DNA from: Verrucomicrobiales bacterium
GTDB taxonomy: Bacteria; Verrucomicrobiota; Verrucomicrobiia; Verrucomicrobiales; DEV007
NCBI GenBank assembly: GCA_016795505.1
Contig: JAEUHH010000035.1
Coordinates: 1 to 36,194, forward strand
DNA: 36,194 nucleotides
Reading direction: 5' to 3'
Shown: positions 28,501-36,059 of the stretch, piece by piece
How the letters are laid out: every line of letters starts with the position of its first letter
Numbering within the stretch: the stretch's first letter is position 1
Program-made: the position numbers and the translations under genes
Notes under the pieces: generated by a model
The model's input: the letters and a program-made list of their open reading frames with translations, nothing else
Database searches by the model: none
Told to the model about the DNA's origin: nothing

Positions 28501-29295
28501 GAATTCGCCGCCGAGGTGAGCCCCATCGCTGAGCCGGCCGCCGAAGGAGATGAATCGGTCGAATTTGCCGACCCGGCTGAACCGGATTGGGATTTCGTCG
28601 AGGAGATTGTCGCCCAGTTGCGCAGCCGGCTCGATTCGATGGGACCGGTGAACATCGATGCCATCGAGGAGTTCGAGGAGCTGGAGCAGCATTACAAGTT
28701 CAACGTCCAGCAGATGCAGGACCTCGAAAATTCGAAGGAAGAACTGATGCGGATGATCGCCCGGATCAACCGGGACACACGCAAGATGTTCGGCGACTCC
28801 TTCGAGAAGATCCGTAAAAACTTCCAGGACATGTTCAAGGAGCTGTTCGGTCCGCAAGCCAAAGCCGACCTCATCCTCATGGACGAGGGAGACCCGCTGG
28901 AAAGCGGCATCGAGGTGATCGCCAAGCCTCCGGGCAAAAAGCTCCAGTCCATCAGCCTGCTCTCCGGTGGTGAGCGATCCATGACGGCGGTGGCCCTGCT
29001 GTTCGCCATTTACATGGTGAAACCTTCGCCCTTCTGCGTGCTCGATGAGTTGGACGCGCCCTTGGACGATTCCAACATCGGCCGATTCATTCGCGTGCTG
29101 GACCGTTTCATCGGCGAGAGCCAGTTCATCATTGTCACCCACAGCAAGCGCACCATGTCGCGGGCGGATGTGATGTATGGGGTCTCGATGGAGGAGTTCG
29201 GCGTCTCCAAAACGGTGGGCGTCAAGTTCACCAAGGACGAGCAGCGCGAGGAGACCGAAATGGGAACCGCCGCCCTCGCCGGCAGTCACGCGTGA
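25504..29295 (+). CDS. smc: Chromosome segregation ATPase SMC
   Basis: A 1263-residue SMC. The N-terminal head has GPNGCGKSN (31-39, Walker A). Long coiled coils run to about 505 and resume after about 680. The hinge between them starts at GTQAVLRGLDQPDLF and includes MGRHLQTIVVADT and GGVSGDDSG. The C-terminal head has LSGGE (1153-1157, ABC signature) and Walker B FCVLDELDAPLD with Asp1181-Glu1182. It condenses and organises chromosomes with ScpA and ScpB, which are not in the window. It carries an acidic, repeat-like insert at about 980-1025 just before LDSMGPVNIDAIEEFEEL, longer than normal for that position. A strong hairpin overlaps the stop codon. It has no Shine-Dalgarno sequence; the start is set by MFLKSLEIHGFKSFAD. 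Confidence 0.97.
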   Translation: MFLKSLEIHGFKSFADKTKLDFHQGVTGIVGPNGCGKSNIVDSIRWVLGETSAKALRGGEMSDVIFNGTDRRQPLGMAEVTLTLSGCAGVLDTEYDEVSLGRRVYRDGRGEYLLNKQPCRLKDIHNLLMDTGIGRSSYSIMEQGKIDQLLSSKPEDRRAVFEEAAGITKYKAQKKEALRKLEYTEANLVRLRDIVEEVERQMRSLQRQASKAKRYQILHHDVKVLDLHYGHKLWREQQAEKAELENSIRLLRQQQKELESAVEDDQSAVIEAKRVNQEIETRIARLQGAIQEKESAIQAATGRIEFNAERAHELSVLIGQNEQDIATTTEKLSQQEADLQAADHMLHSVDEKIAQLEGRLRDYEQSAADSREQRKIISQQIETLRKERHALESRVASLEARIENHTRQLQSDQDRFVQLDEEIGRLQKDEQTRTREADTIRGRIEELRRTVDRQEEELSAKEHQHHDAKRALEALQRDLAEFHRIFAEKSSRLEVLRQLVAEGEGFEKGTQAVLRGLDQPDLFQKAVRGALAAFIDVDPEFVPAIEAAMGRHLQTIVVADTLVAESMVEALKRGKLGKATLVAEELVKRAADRQMLTVPDGALGWALDQIDCEERVRSLVDRLLENVLIVPDIATALRLHRELQGVAFATMAGEFVSIEGIIHGGVSGDDSGSFLRRQSDIRELEAATESLAKALDRLEDRRESLQERVEKLEGHIGLYRDRLQQRRVACSTQEGQLAVVERDLQQLDNKLQSLRWEQKEVAQRQDDLDEQLTAVRQEKADSEARIEAIAAETTGLHQQHEEAERREREAGELLAEMKTTLAVERQARESLVSQRQPMAGRLQELSELLTRRSAEIESYRQRIGSANEENTTLAAQVESAREQAAALTAELDQVREERSGHATAIEAGEGRMVAERRQIQQIATQAGQEEVRLAQLSIRLEAVESGARERYQIDLERFEPDSHTLLAVIASQRQAHERGDRRSRSQAGESDGEEAAETVEFAAEVSPIAEPAAEGDESVEFADPAEPDWDFVEEIVAQLRSRLDSMGPVNIDAIEEFEELEQHYKFNVQQMQDLENSKEELMRMIARINRDTRKMFGDSFEKIRKNFQDMFKELFGPQAKADLILMDEGDPLESGIEVIAKPPGKKLQSISLLSGGERSMTAVALLFAIYMVKPSPFCVLDELDAPLDDSNIGRFIRVLDRFIGESQFIIVTHSKRTMSRADVMYGVSMEEFGVSKTVGVKFTKDEQREETEMGTAALAGSHA

Positions 29296-29324
29296 CCGTG
29301 GCGTGAGCGTTCACGCTTGGTCAC
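29292..29324 (+). terminator. Two-tier hairpin at the smc stop codon, possible transcription barrier
   Basis: GTGACC (29292-29297) pairs with GGTCAC (29319-29324), enclosing GCGTGA (29301-29306) paired with TCACGC (29311-29316) over a 4-base loop, so 12 pairs form in two tiers. It includes the smc stop codon and lies where smc meets an oppositely oriented small gene whose stop is at 29321. A 12-bp palindrome GTCACGCGTGAC (29285-29296) overlaps it. There is no T run, so intrinsic termination is doubtful; mRNA 3'-end protection is an alternative. Confidence 0.4.
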
Positions 29325-29482
29325 TGACCAGCCCGCTGCGGCGCTGAGGGGAGGGGGCGTCGGCGGCGCGCCAGCCGGCGGCTGCGCTTCATCCCGGCAA
29401 TGGCGATGGTGACAATGGTCGTGGCCAGAGTGGCCAACAGGATCAGACCGGGAATGGGGGAATGTTCCTGAATTTCAAACAT
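29321..29482 (-). CDS. Small single-span membrane protein with sorting-signal-like layout
   Basis: A 53-residue frame from ATG at 29482: MFEIQEHSPIPG, then a hydrophobic segment (about 10-30, PIPGLILLATLATTIVTIAI), then a very basic tail (KRSRRLARRRRP). The order Pro-x-Pro-Gly, TM, Arg/Lys-rich end is like a C-terminal PEP-CTERM or rhombosortase sorting signal, but here it stands alone with no secreted domain before it. It is downstream of the glycosyltransferase gene and has C before the ATG. It might be a real small protein or a remnant of a sorting tail. Too short to be sure. Confidence 0.4.
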   Translation of the reverse strand: MFEIQEHSPIPGLILLATLATTIVTIAIAGMKRSRRLARRRRPLPSAPQRAGQ

Positions 29483-29575
29483 GGAGGAAACGAATTCCGC
29501 AACCGTGCTATAATTTTAAAAAATTTGCAATAAATTTTATAAATTACCTTTACGTAGGTCTTCCTGGCCCCGGCT

Positions 29576-30745
29576 TTACTGACCCTCTCCTTTTGAGAGA
29601 GCCAGTGCCTCACGGTAAATGGATTCCAGATTTTCGATGCCGCGGTCGCGGTCAAAACGTTCCCGGACACTGGCAGCGGCAGCGTGTCCCATGCGGCTCC
29701 AAAGTGCAGGATCGGTTGTCAGGGTGTGAAGATGGGCGGCGAGACCTGCTTCGTCATTTTCGGCACAAAGAAGCCCCGTTTCGCCGTGGTCGACCGCCTC
29801 GGGGATGCCCCCGTGACGGGTCGCGAGAACGGGTAGGCCAGTGGACATCGCCTCCAGCATCGAGTTGGGCACACCTTCCTGATTTTGATCCGCCGTCAGC
29901 CGACTGGGATGAATGAACAGATGGCATCGACGGTAGAGGTCCCGCAGGTCGTCTCCCTTTAGAAAACCGCAAAACTCCACCGCGTCGCTCACGCCGAGGA
30001 TTCGAGCTTGTTCACGCAGGGGGCTCTCGAGCGGTCCTTCGCCGGCAATGAACAGACGGGCGCCGGGCCGGTTGCGGTGAAAGTCGGCGAAAACACGCAG
30101 CGTCAGATCCAGCCCCTTCTTTTCGATCAGCCGGCAGGCTTGGACGAGATACCAACTGCTGCCATCGGCGGGCGCCTCCCGCGGGAACTCCGGAAAATCG
30201 CCGGTGGGAATGGCCGTGCGGTTCATCCGGATCTTCTCGATCGGGCAGCCCAGTTCCAGCAGTCGGTCGCGCAGGCTCTCCGAGCGCACCATGACCAATG
30301 GCACGCACTGCAGCAGTTCGCGCAGGCGGTCGATATAGCCGGGCTGATCGGCTCGCGGCTGCACGTCCATCCCGTGGAAGGACACCACGGTGGGCTTGGG
30401 CCACCTTTGGATGAAGGGCAATAAATGGACACCGGTATGGCCGAAGTAGACGTGCATCAGATCCACGTCGGATTGCTCCAGCACTCGGCAGAGGGCACCA
30501 TATTCGCCCCGATAGACAATGGGTGGCTCACGGCGAATGTATTTCAGCCAAAAGCGGCGGAGAAAATTCGACTTCACTGCGCAATGCATGCGCAAATCGT
30601 CCACTGGGAACCGGTCGCCATGGAGGCGCTCCTTGCAGATGACGAAGGTCTTGAACTGGCGCAGCCCGGTGACCTGCCGGTAGATGTGGAGCATCTCCGG
30701 CTTGAGGAAGGTGGTGCAATAGCTGGCGACAATCGGGGGGCGCAT
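29576..30745 (-). CDS. Glycosyltransferase family 4 (GT-B fold)
   Basis: A 389-residue GT4 when started at the ATG at 30745; a GTG at 30772 would add nine residues. The N-terminal Rossmann half has VSFHGMDVQPRADQPG. The donor-binding half has VQACRLIEKKGLDLTLRVF, ARLFIAGEGPLESPLRE, and the EX7E-type block EGVPNSMLEAMSTGLPVLAT with HGGIPEAVDHGETGLL, all typical of nucleotide-sugar-dependent retaining GT4 enzymes. Donor and acceptor are unknown; polysaccharide or lipid glycosylation is likely. There is no adjacent polysaccharide-export cluster, so it is a solitary gene, downstream of the helix-hairpin-helix gene. Confidence 0.9.
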   Translation of the reverse strand: MRPPIVASYCTTFLKPEMLHIYRQVTGLRQFKTFVICKERLHGDRFPVDDLRMHCAVKSNFLRRFWLKYIRREPPIVYRGEYGALCRVLEQSDVDLMHVYFGHTGVHLLPFIQRWPKPTVVSFHGMDVQPRADQPGYIDRLRELLQCVPLVMVRSESLRDRLLELGCPIEKIRMNRTAIPTGDFPEFPREAPADGSSWYLVQACRLIEKKGLDLTLRVFADFHRNRPGARLFIAGEGPLESPLREQARILGVSDAVEFCGFLKGDDLRDLYRRCHLFIHPSRLTADQNQEGVPNSMLEAMSTGLPVLATRHGGIPEAVDHGETGLLCAENDEAGLAAHLHTLTTDPALWSRMGHAAAASVRERFDRDRGIENLESIYREALALSKGEGQ

Positions 30746-30873
30746 GGCGGGATCGGCGGGGCGGGGGCGCACGCAGTAGTGAACCAGAGTGGCGGCCCGG
30801 TCAACCGGTGGAACCGCCTCGCCGGTTCATCTGGCATCCGCATCCTCGCCCCGCAGATCGCCCTGTCAGCGGA

Positions 30874-31332
30874 TCATTTCCGCGATTTCACGATCTCGGC
30901 CAGCGTCTTCTCGCCCACGCCTTCGACCGTGATGAGGTGGGCCGCGCTTTCCAGCGGACGAGCCTTGATGATCGCGTCCGCGATGGTGTCGCCGATGCCG
31001 GGCAGCGTCATGAGTTCTTTTTTCGATCCGCCATTAAGCAGCTTGGTCAATGCGGCCTTGCGTGCCGTGGTCAGTTCGTCAACGATGGTGTTGGCCCGTT
31101 TCAACTCGGCTGTTTCCGGCTTGGCATCTTCCTTCGCCGCAGTCGAACCGCCTTTCTTGCCGGCTGACTTTTTGGATTCGGACTTCTTGGTCTCGGCCTT
31201 GCCGGTTTCCTCGCTGGCGGCCTTGCCTTTCGACTTGGACTTGGAGGATGACTCGGCCGAGAGGGCACTTCCGCCTGCCCCCAAGAGGCAAGTGATCGCG
31301 AGGCAGACAGTCAGGGTGCGTTTCAGTTTCAT
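30874..31332 (-). CDS. Secreted helix-hairpin-helix protein, ComEA-like
   Basis: A 152-residue protein. The signal peptide covers about 1-26 (CLLGAGGSALSA/ES). A Ser/Lys/Glu-rich linker (about 27-75) precedes a C-terminal domain with two helix-hairpin-helix motifs, LPGIGDTIADAI (110-121) and VEGVGEKTLAEIV (136-148). The GIG and GVG hairpins are the DNA-backbone-binding signature of ComEA. ComEA binds incoming DNA outside the cytoplasmic membrane in transformable bacteria, but in E. coli-type relatives the same fold occurs without competence. No other com gene is nearby, so a DNA-uptake role is only a possibility. The lysine-rich linker itself could bind nucleic acid or polyanions. Confidence 0.85.
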   Translation of the reverse strand: MKLKRTLTVCLAITCLLGAGGSALSAESSSKSKSKGKAASEETGKAETKKSESKKSAGKKGGSTAAKEDAKPETAELKRANTIVDELTTARKAALTKLLNGGSKKELMTLPGIGDTIADAIIKARPLESAAHLITVEGVGEKTLAEIVKSRK

Positions 31333-31620
31333 GGTTTCGTATCAGTAGTGTTTGTTTTAGTAACGAACGGTTGTGGGTCCTCCGATGATTGGTTTTAGCT
31401 GAATTATCAGTCAGTCGACAACAAAAATCTGACTGCCGATCACAGTTTTTCCCGGGTAACGGTCCGGATGACTTCGACTCATGAACCGACCGTAGGAACG
31501 GCGCCCATGTCCGCCCGGTCCGGGGCTCCAGGCTTGGCAGTTCGCAGCCTTCCGTTTACCATGGCGTCCTGCTTCGTATCCCGCTCTGATTGCAAGAGCT
31601 GGATCTTCCAATTTTGCCAA
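31333..31620. promoter_or_regulatory. 288-bp divergent intergenic region
   Basis: This lies between the divergent helix-hairpin-helix and FG-GAP genes. It holds a 7-bp inverted repeat, CAGTCAG (31408-31414) and CTGACTG (31429-31435), separated by a 14-base AT-rich loop. No gene or clear -35/-10 promoter was recognised. A frame from 31468 continues into the FG-GAP gene, but that N-terminal extension has no signal peptide character. Confidence 0.35.
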
Positions 31621-34446
31621 ATGAAACCCATGAAAACATCCTCTCTGAGAAATTCCCGATCCCTGTTCCTGCTGCTGGGGCTGGCTCTGGCCGGCTTGCC
31701 GGGATACTTGGCTGCGCGAACACCGGTGACCACGAAACTGTTTCCCCGGAAGACGCCAGCCGCGGCGGCGGATCTTTTTGGCCGATCCGTGGCGGTTTCG
31801 GAAAAATGGCTGCTGGTCGGCTCGCCCGAAGATGATAATACCGGTCCGGCGGCGACCGCTCCCGGCTCGGTCTATGTGCACGATGCCGTGACGGGGCGAT
31901 TCCTGCGTCGTCTCGTGCCTGCGGATGGTGTTGCCGGGGACGAATTTGGCTTGAGCGTGGCAGTCTGCGGAAATCTGGCGCTGATCGGTGCCCCGGATGC
32001 TCTTCCGGCCGGGAACGGAAGAGGACGTGCGTATCTCTACAATCTCGTCAACGGTGCGCTGCTGCGAACCTTTGTCGCGCCCGATGGCATCGAGCAGAAC
32101 AATTTCGCGACGGCCGTCGCGCTGAGTGATCGCTATGCGGCGGTCTCGTCTCCGAGTCGGACGGGGACGACCTTCGAGGGCATCTATGTCTATGAACTGG
32201 CCACCGGCATTCTGGTGGCGAAGCTCATGGGCAATGGCATCGACCCCGGAGAAGGATTCGGCGAAGCCATGGCCATGTGCGGCCGGCACGTGCTGGTCGG
32301 GGTGCCGTTTGGCGAAGGCACCAAAGGCGAGGCCATCCTGTTCGACATCGAAAAGGCACGCAGTGCCACGCCCCTGCCCGGCACGCCGGGGCTGGGCGAA
32401 GTTTACGCGACGCCGTTGCGGGCCTCCGACGGGGTGGCCGGGGATTTCTTCGGCATTCGCGTCGCAATGAGTGGTGATCGCATCCTGGTGGCTGCCCCCT
32501 TTCGGTCGAGCCAGAAAGGCGGCGTCTATATCTACGATCTTCCCACCGGGACACCGCTTGGCTCGGTCCTTCCGGCGGGAGCCAGCGATGGCGATCGGTT
32601 CGGCTCGTCCGTTTCCATCAGCGGAAATCTCGGTCTCATCGGCGCCAGCCGGATGGAATCCGGACGCGGGGGCGCCTATCTGCTGGATGTCAAAGGCGGG
32701 CTCTTTGTCCAGCAATTCCCCGTGGATATCACCCAGAGCTTCGGTTTGGCCGTGTCGATTTGTGGAAACACCGCCGCCATCGGTGCGCCCGGCGATGACA
32801 TGCTGGCTGCGGATAGTGGTGCGGCTTACCTGATCCGCCCGCTGGCGTCGGAATTGCCGATGGTGACGCTGACCCAGCGACGGGATTCCGCGCCTGGTGA
32901 CGTGGATGTGGAGTTCAATATTTTAGGGCAACCGGGCATCAACCCCGATGGCGAAGTCACCTTTTTGTCGAGCCTCACGGGCGACGGCTCGAACCGGGGC
33001 CGGGACATGGGCATCTACACCACCACCTTTTCCAATAACAGGCTTACCAAATTGATCAAGACTCGGGACGGGGCCGCCGCCATCGGCGTGGGGCTCAATA
33101 TCGGGGCGGTGGTCGGAGCGGTCAGCAGTCAGGCCAACTCGGTCGTGATGGACTTGCGCGTCACTGGAGCCGGTGTGAACCGGACGAACAACCAGGTCAT
33201 CCTCGGCTTCAACGGCACCAACCTGGGCAGTATCCGCACCGGGGTGGACTACGGCATCTTTGGAAATGCCAAGTTCGCCGGCTTTTCGGAGCTAGTCCAC
33301 GCCGGGCCGCAGGGATCGGACCGGATCGCTCTGCCATTCCGGCTGCAACTCGATCCCGCCGCCGCGGTCGACACCACCAACGACAGCGGTATTCTCATCG
33401 CCGATGCCGCGGGCGATCCGCCTCTGGTGCGGGACATCGACGCCCGCGAGGGGAAGCCAGTGGCGGGATCTGCCACCGACACGTTCGGCGAGTTCCTCGG
33501 TCGGACCGCTGCCCGGGCGACCGGAACGACCGGCAACGAGATCGATTTCTACGTTTTCAGCAGCTACGTCCGGACCGCCACCACCACGGGCAAGTCACCC
33601 GGCCTGATGCAGTGTTTCTCCAAGCAATCGGCCACCGGTACTGTCCCGACCAGCATTGCCCGGCAGGGCGATGCGGCTTCCTTCAAGACGCATCCCAGTG
33701 TGACGGTGCCGATGACGTTCCAGGCGATGCTCGGCGAATCGATCAACGTGAACGGTTTTGGCTTGGTGCGGGCCACACTCGCCGGTCCTGCCAATCAGGC
33801 GGCCTTCAATGAAGGGTTGTGGCTGGAGCCAGTCACCCCCGGCCCGGCGGAAATGGTGCTGCACAAGAGCGAGGAATTCGTCTCTTCGGGCGCCACCGTG
33901 AAAGTGGGGCGGATACTGAGCTTCTGGCCCGCAGGCGATCGCATCGTGGTGCTGGTGAAAGGATACGGAGTCGGTATCAATTCCGCGAACGATTGTGCCC
34001 TGCTCGTCGCTCACAAGGATGGAGCCAATTGGGTCCTCCAGAGCCTGCTGCGGGAGGGCGATGCCCTCTGCGATTGGGATTGCCCACGGGTGGCCGCGAT
34101 CCAGCGCGTCGAGGTCGATCCCGTCAACGGCCACTACGCCATTGTCGCGGCCCTGACCGGATCGAAAGGGCGCAACCAGGCGCTTCTCCTCGGTCGTCTG
34201 GATGTCGGCAATGACACGGCGCGCCACTCGCTGCGCCTGCCCGTGATGGCCCTGCGGAAGGGCACGCTCTACAACACCCGGCACAGCGAATCCACCCGAC
34301 TGCTCTCCATCGACCTGCGGCCGCGCCTCGATCGCAGCGGCGCCGGCGGCAAAGGCCTCGGTCAGGTGATGAACCCTGTCGGAGTGCTCACCGCCGCCCT
34401 CGCTTTCGACAATGGAGCCGTGGAACTGATGGTCGGTCGGCCCTGA
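31621..34446 (+). CDS. Secreted FG-GAP propeller protein with second repeat domain
   Basis: A 941-residue protein with a signal peptide (about 1-35, LFLLLGLALAGLPGYLAA). Seven FG-GAP-like repeats follow, each with an FGxxVA...GNLxLIGAP pattern, for example DEFGLSVAVCGNLALIGAP and DRFGSSVSISGNLGLIGAS, enough for a seven-bladed propeller in roughly residues 45-440. The second half has NPDGEVTFLSSL and GIYTTTF-like blocks similar to the NxxGxxAF tandem repeats of large secreted proteins in this bacterial group. No catalytic motif or C-terminal anchor is seen. An alternative ATG at 31630 is preceded by C, which is usual for this genome. It is convergent with the glycosidase-like gene, with 18 bp between stops. 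Function is probably extracellular binding. Confidence 0.88.
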   Translation: MKPMKTSSLRNSRSLFLLLGLALAGLPGYLAARTPVTTKLFPRKTPAAAADLFGRSVAVSEKWLLVGSPEDDNTGPAATAPGSVYVHDAVTGRFLRRLVPADGVAGDEFGLSVAVCGNLALIGAPDALPAGNGRGRAYLYNLVNGALLRTFVAPDGIEQNNFATAVALSDRYAAVSSPSRTGTTFEGIYVYELATGILVAKLMGNGIDPGEGFGEAMAMCGRHVLVGVPFGEGTKGEAILFDIEKARSATPLPGTPGLGEVYATPLRASDGVAGDFFGIRVAMSGDRILVAAPFRSSQKGGVYIYDLPTGTPLGSVLPAGASDGDRFGSSVSISGNLGLIGASRMESGRGGAYLLDVKGGLFVQQFPVDITQSFGLAVSICGNTAAIGAPGDDMLAADSGAAYLIRPLASELPMVTLTQRRDSAPGDVDVEFNILGQPGINPDGEVTFLSSLTGDGSNRGRDMGIYTTTFSNNRLTKLIKTRDGAAAIGVGLNIGAVVGAVSSQANSVVMDLRVTGAGVNRTNNQVILGFNGTNLGSIRTGVDYGIFGNAKFAGFSELVHAGPQGSDRIALPFRLQLDPAAAVDTTNDSGILIADAAGDPPLVRDIDAREGKPVAGSATDTFGEFLGRTAARATGTTGNEIDFYVFSSYVRTATTTGKSPGLMQCFSKQSATGTVPTSIARQGDAASFKTHPSVTVPMTFQAMLGESINVNGFGLVRATLAGPANQAAFNEGLWLEPVTPGPAEMVLHKSEEFVSSGATVKVGRILSFWPAGDRIVVLVKGYGVGINSANDCALLVAHKDGANWVLQSLLREGDALCDWDCPRVAAIQRVEVDPVNGHYAIVAALTGSKGRNQALLLGRLDVGNDTARHSLRLPVMALRKGTLYNTRHSESTRLLSIDLRPRLDRSGAGGKGLGQVMNPVGVLTAALAFDNGAVELMVGRP

Positions 34447-34464
34447 AGACGGACAGGGTGCGTC

Positions 34465-35922
34465 TCATTGCGATTCAGAGGTGAACTGAATCGAAAACAG
34501 ATCGGCCTCTCGCAGCGCGATTCGCAGACGCACCGGCTGGCCCGCCAGGGCTGCCAGATCGGGCTGGGATTGCCATGCGACGACGGCCCCGGTCGCATCC
34601 CGCGTGATCGGCACGGCGTCTTCCAGGGAAAAGCCGGGCAGGGCCTTGCCCGATTCGTCCAGCAGGGCCACCCGCACCGAGCCGGCTTCGGACAGTGGCT
34701 TTACGTTCACCACCAGACGGTCGCCGGTGAAAGTCAGCGGTTTGGTCACCATTTCCCCGCCGTCGCCATCCACCGGCGCACGCAGTGAGACGAAGCCGTC
34801 GAGGCGGTAAACGAACCGCCTCAGCCGCCCTGGTGTCGTTCCGAGATAGGCTTCCGTGGCATAGACTGACAGCTCATCCGGCTTGCCTGGCAGGGAGAGC
34901 AGCCCCCAAGCCATGTAGTTGCTGCGGTTGCCCTTTCGGTCCGCTGGCGCGCTCTCCGGTATCACCGGGGCGGCATGGCGCACGAAATTGAGCCCGTCCC
35001 GACTCGTCATCAATACCGGCTCGACCCGGTGCCCCTCGTCCGGCAGGTAGCGGGTGGGAAAACCGATGAACAGGTGCGGCGCCCGCGGATGGGGCAGCAC
35101 CGCGTTTGTGTAGAGGTGCTGATCCGGCACTCCCTCGGCATACTGGACATCGTGGTGCGGCTCCCAGGTGAGGAAGTCCCGCGAGGTGGCCGTCCGGATC
35201 GCGCGAAATCCCTTCGGCTTCCACTCCCGGCCGTCCGCCACGCCGTCGGTGAAGATGCGCCAGTAAGCCCGGTATTCGCCCCTCTGCCCGTCCCAGAAGG
35301 CCAGATTCTGCGAGTCGAAGGCCCCCGCGACGATCAGCGGTTCGCTCCGGTCCCGCACCCAGTGAATGCCATCGGCCGAACGAAAATAGATCAGTCCGTG
35401 CCGCGATTTTTCCGCAGCGCTGCCCAGGGCCTTGTAGCGGGATTCAGGGGGACAGTTCGGATTCGTGTCCTTGAAGGGGGTGAAATTGTGGACCGCGTCG
35501 CCGTCTCGCAGAATGATGTTGTTGGCTTTTGATCCCTCGAAGTCGTGCAGCCCCAGTTCCGGCTTGCGCCAGCGGATGCCATCGTCGCTTTCGGCATAAC
35601 ACGTCACCTCGGACCGCAGTTCCCGCTGAGTGGCCGGATCGTGCGCCCAGCCCCGGTAATACATCCGGTAAAGGTCACCATCCTGAAACAGCGTGAAATA
35701 GCCCGACGTATTCCCTTCCCACGGAGCATCGGCGGTCAACACCACCTCACGTGGCTCCGGTTGGTGCAGGTGGTGGTCCAGATCTCCGCGGATTTCGGCG
35801 ACCAGCATCTCGTCGGTCAGCAATTCGAGCCGACTGCCGAGCGCGATTGGCTCGGCTTGGGCGACAAACGTCAGGCAAGTGAGAGAAAGGGAAAGAAGCG
35901 GCAGGGGGTGGGGGATTCGCAT
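34465..35922 (-). CDS. Secreted glycosidase-like beta-propeller protein
   Basis: A 485-residue secreted protein. The signal peptide (about 1-23, LSLTCLTFVAQA/EP) follows the ATG at 35922; another ATG three codons earlier is possible. Repeated propeller-like strands include YFTLFQDGDLYRMYYRGWAH, CYAESDDGIRWRKPELGL and IYFRSADGIHWVRD, as in GH32/GH43/GH117-type five-bladed folds. The last 110 residues form a beta-sandwich-like tail (LTFTGDRLVVNVKPL, VRLRIALREADLFSIQF). I cannot assign catalytic acids, so the activity is unproven; polysaccharide binding or cleavage is the likely theme. It lies downstream of the partial gene at the right edge, 132 bp away across copy D of the dispersed repeat. 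Confidence 0.85.
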   Translation of the reverse strand: MRIPHPLPLLSLSLTCLTFVAQAEPIALGSRLELLTDEMLVAEIRGDLDHHLHQPEPREVVLTADAPWEGNTSGYFTLFQDGDLYRMYYRGWAHDPATQRELRSEVTCYAESDDGIRWRKPELGLHDFEGSKANNIILRDGDAVHNFTPFKDTNPNCPPESRYKALGSAAEKSRHGLIYFRSADGIHWVRDRSEPLIVAGAFDSQNLAFWDGQRGEYRAYWRIFTDGVADGREWKPKGFRAIRTATSRDFLTWEPHHDVQYAEGVPDQHLYTNAVLPHPRAPHLFIGFPTRYLPDEGHRVEPVLMTSRDGLNFVRHAAPVIPESAPADRKGNRSNYMAWGLLSLPGKPDELSVYATEAYLGTTPGRLRRFVYRLDGFVSLRAPVDGDGGEMVTKPLTFTGDRLVVNVKPLSEAGSVRVALLDESGKALPGFSLEDAVPITRDATGAVVAWQSQPDLAALAGQPVRLRIALREADLFSIQFTSESQ

Positions 35923-35989
35923 GCCACCCATCTTGACGGATTGGCTGCACCTTGCCGAGTCCGCATTGACGTTCCCGGCGAAAGTTGAA

Positions 35990-36059
35990 GAGACCCTGTT
36001 GGATCGGCGATCCAACAGGGTCTCATCGGAGATGATACCCTCTCTGATCGGAGATCAGA
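35990..36059. repeat. Dispersed 22-bp repeat, copy D, with a perfect 17-bp-arm palindrome
   Basis: The right half has a 22-bp unit at 36008-36029 and a degraded one at 36030-36051. The left half is a unit in the opposite orientation, giving a perfect inverted repeat: GAGACCCTGTTGGATCG (35990-36006), one base, and its complement (36008-36024). A second hairpin, TCTGATC-GGA-GATCAGA (36043-36059), overlaps the stop codon (36055-36057) of the upstream minus-strand gene. This is the only copy found here with units in both orientations. Confidence 0.9.

Noticed and set aside
29443-29670. 75-codon minus-strand frame near the glycosyltransferase end
   Set aside because: It overlaps the glycosyltransferase 3' end and an AT-rich spacer and has no recognisable features.
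34366-34372. Further copy of the dispersed repeat (CCCTGTC)
   Set aside because: Only a 6-base match inside the FG-GAP coding sequence; the flanking 22-bp unit is absent.
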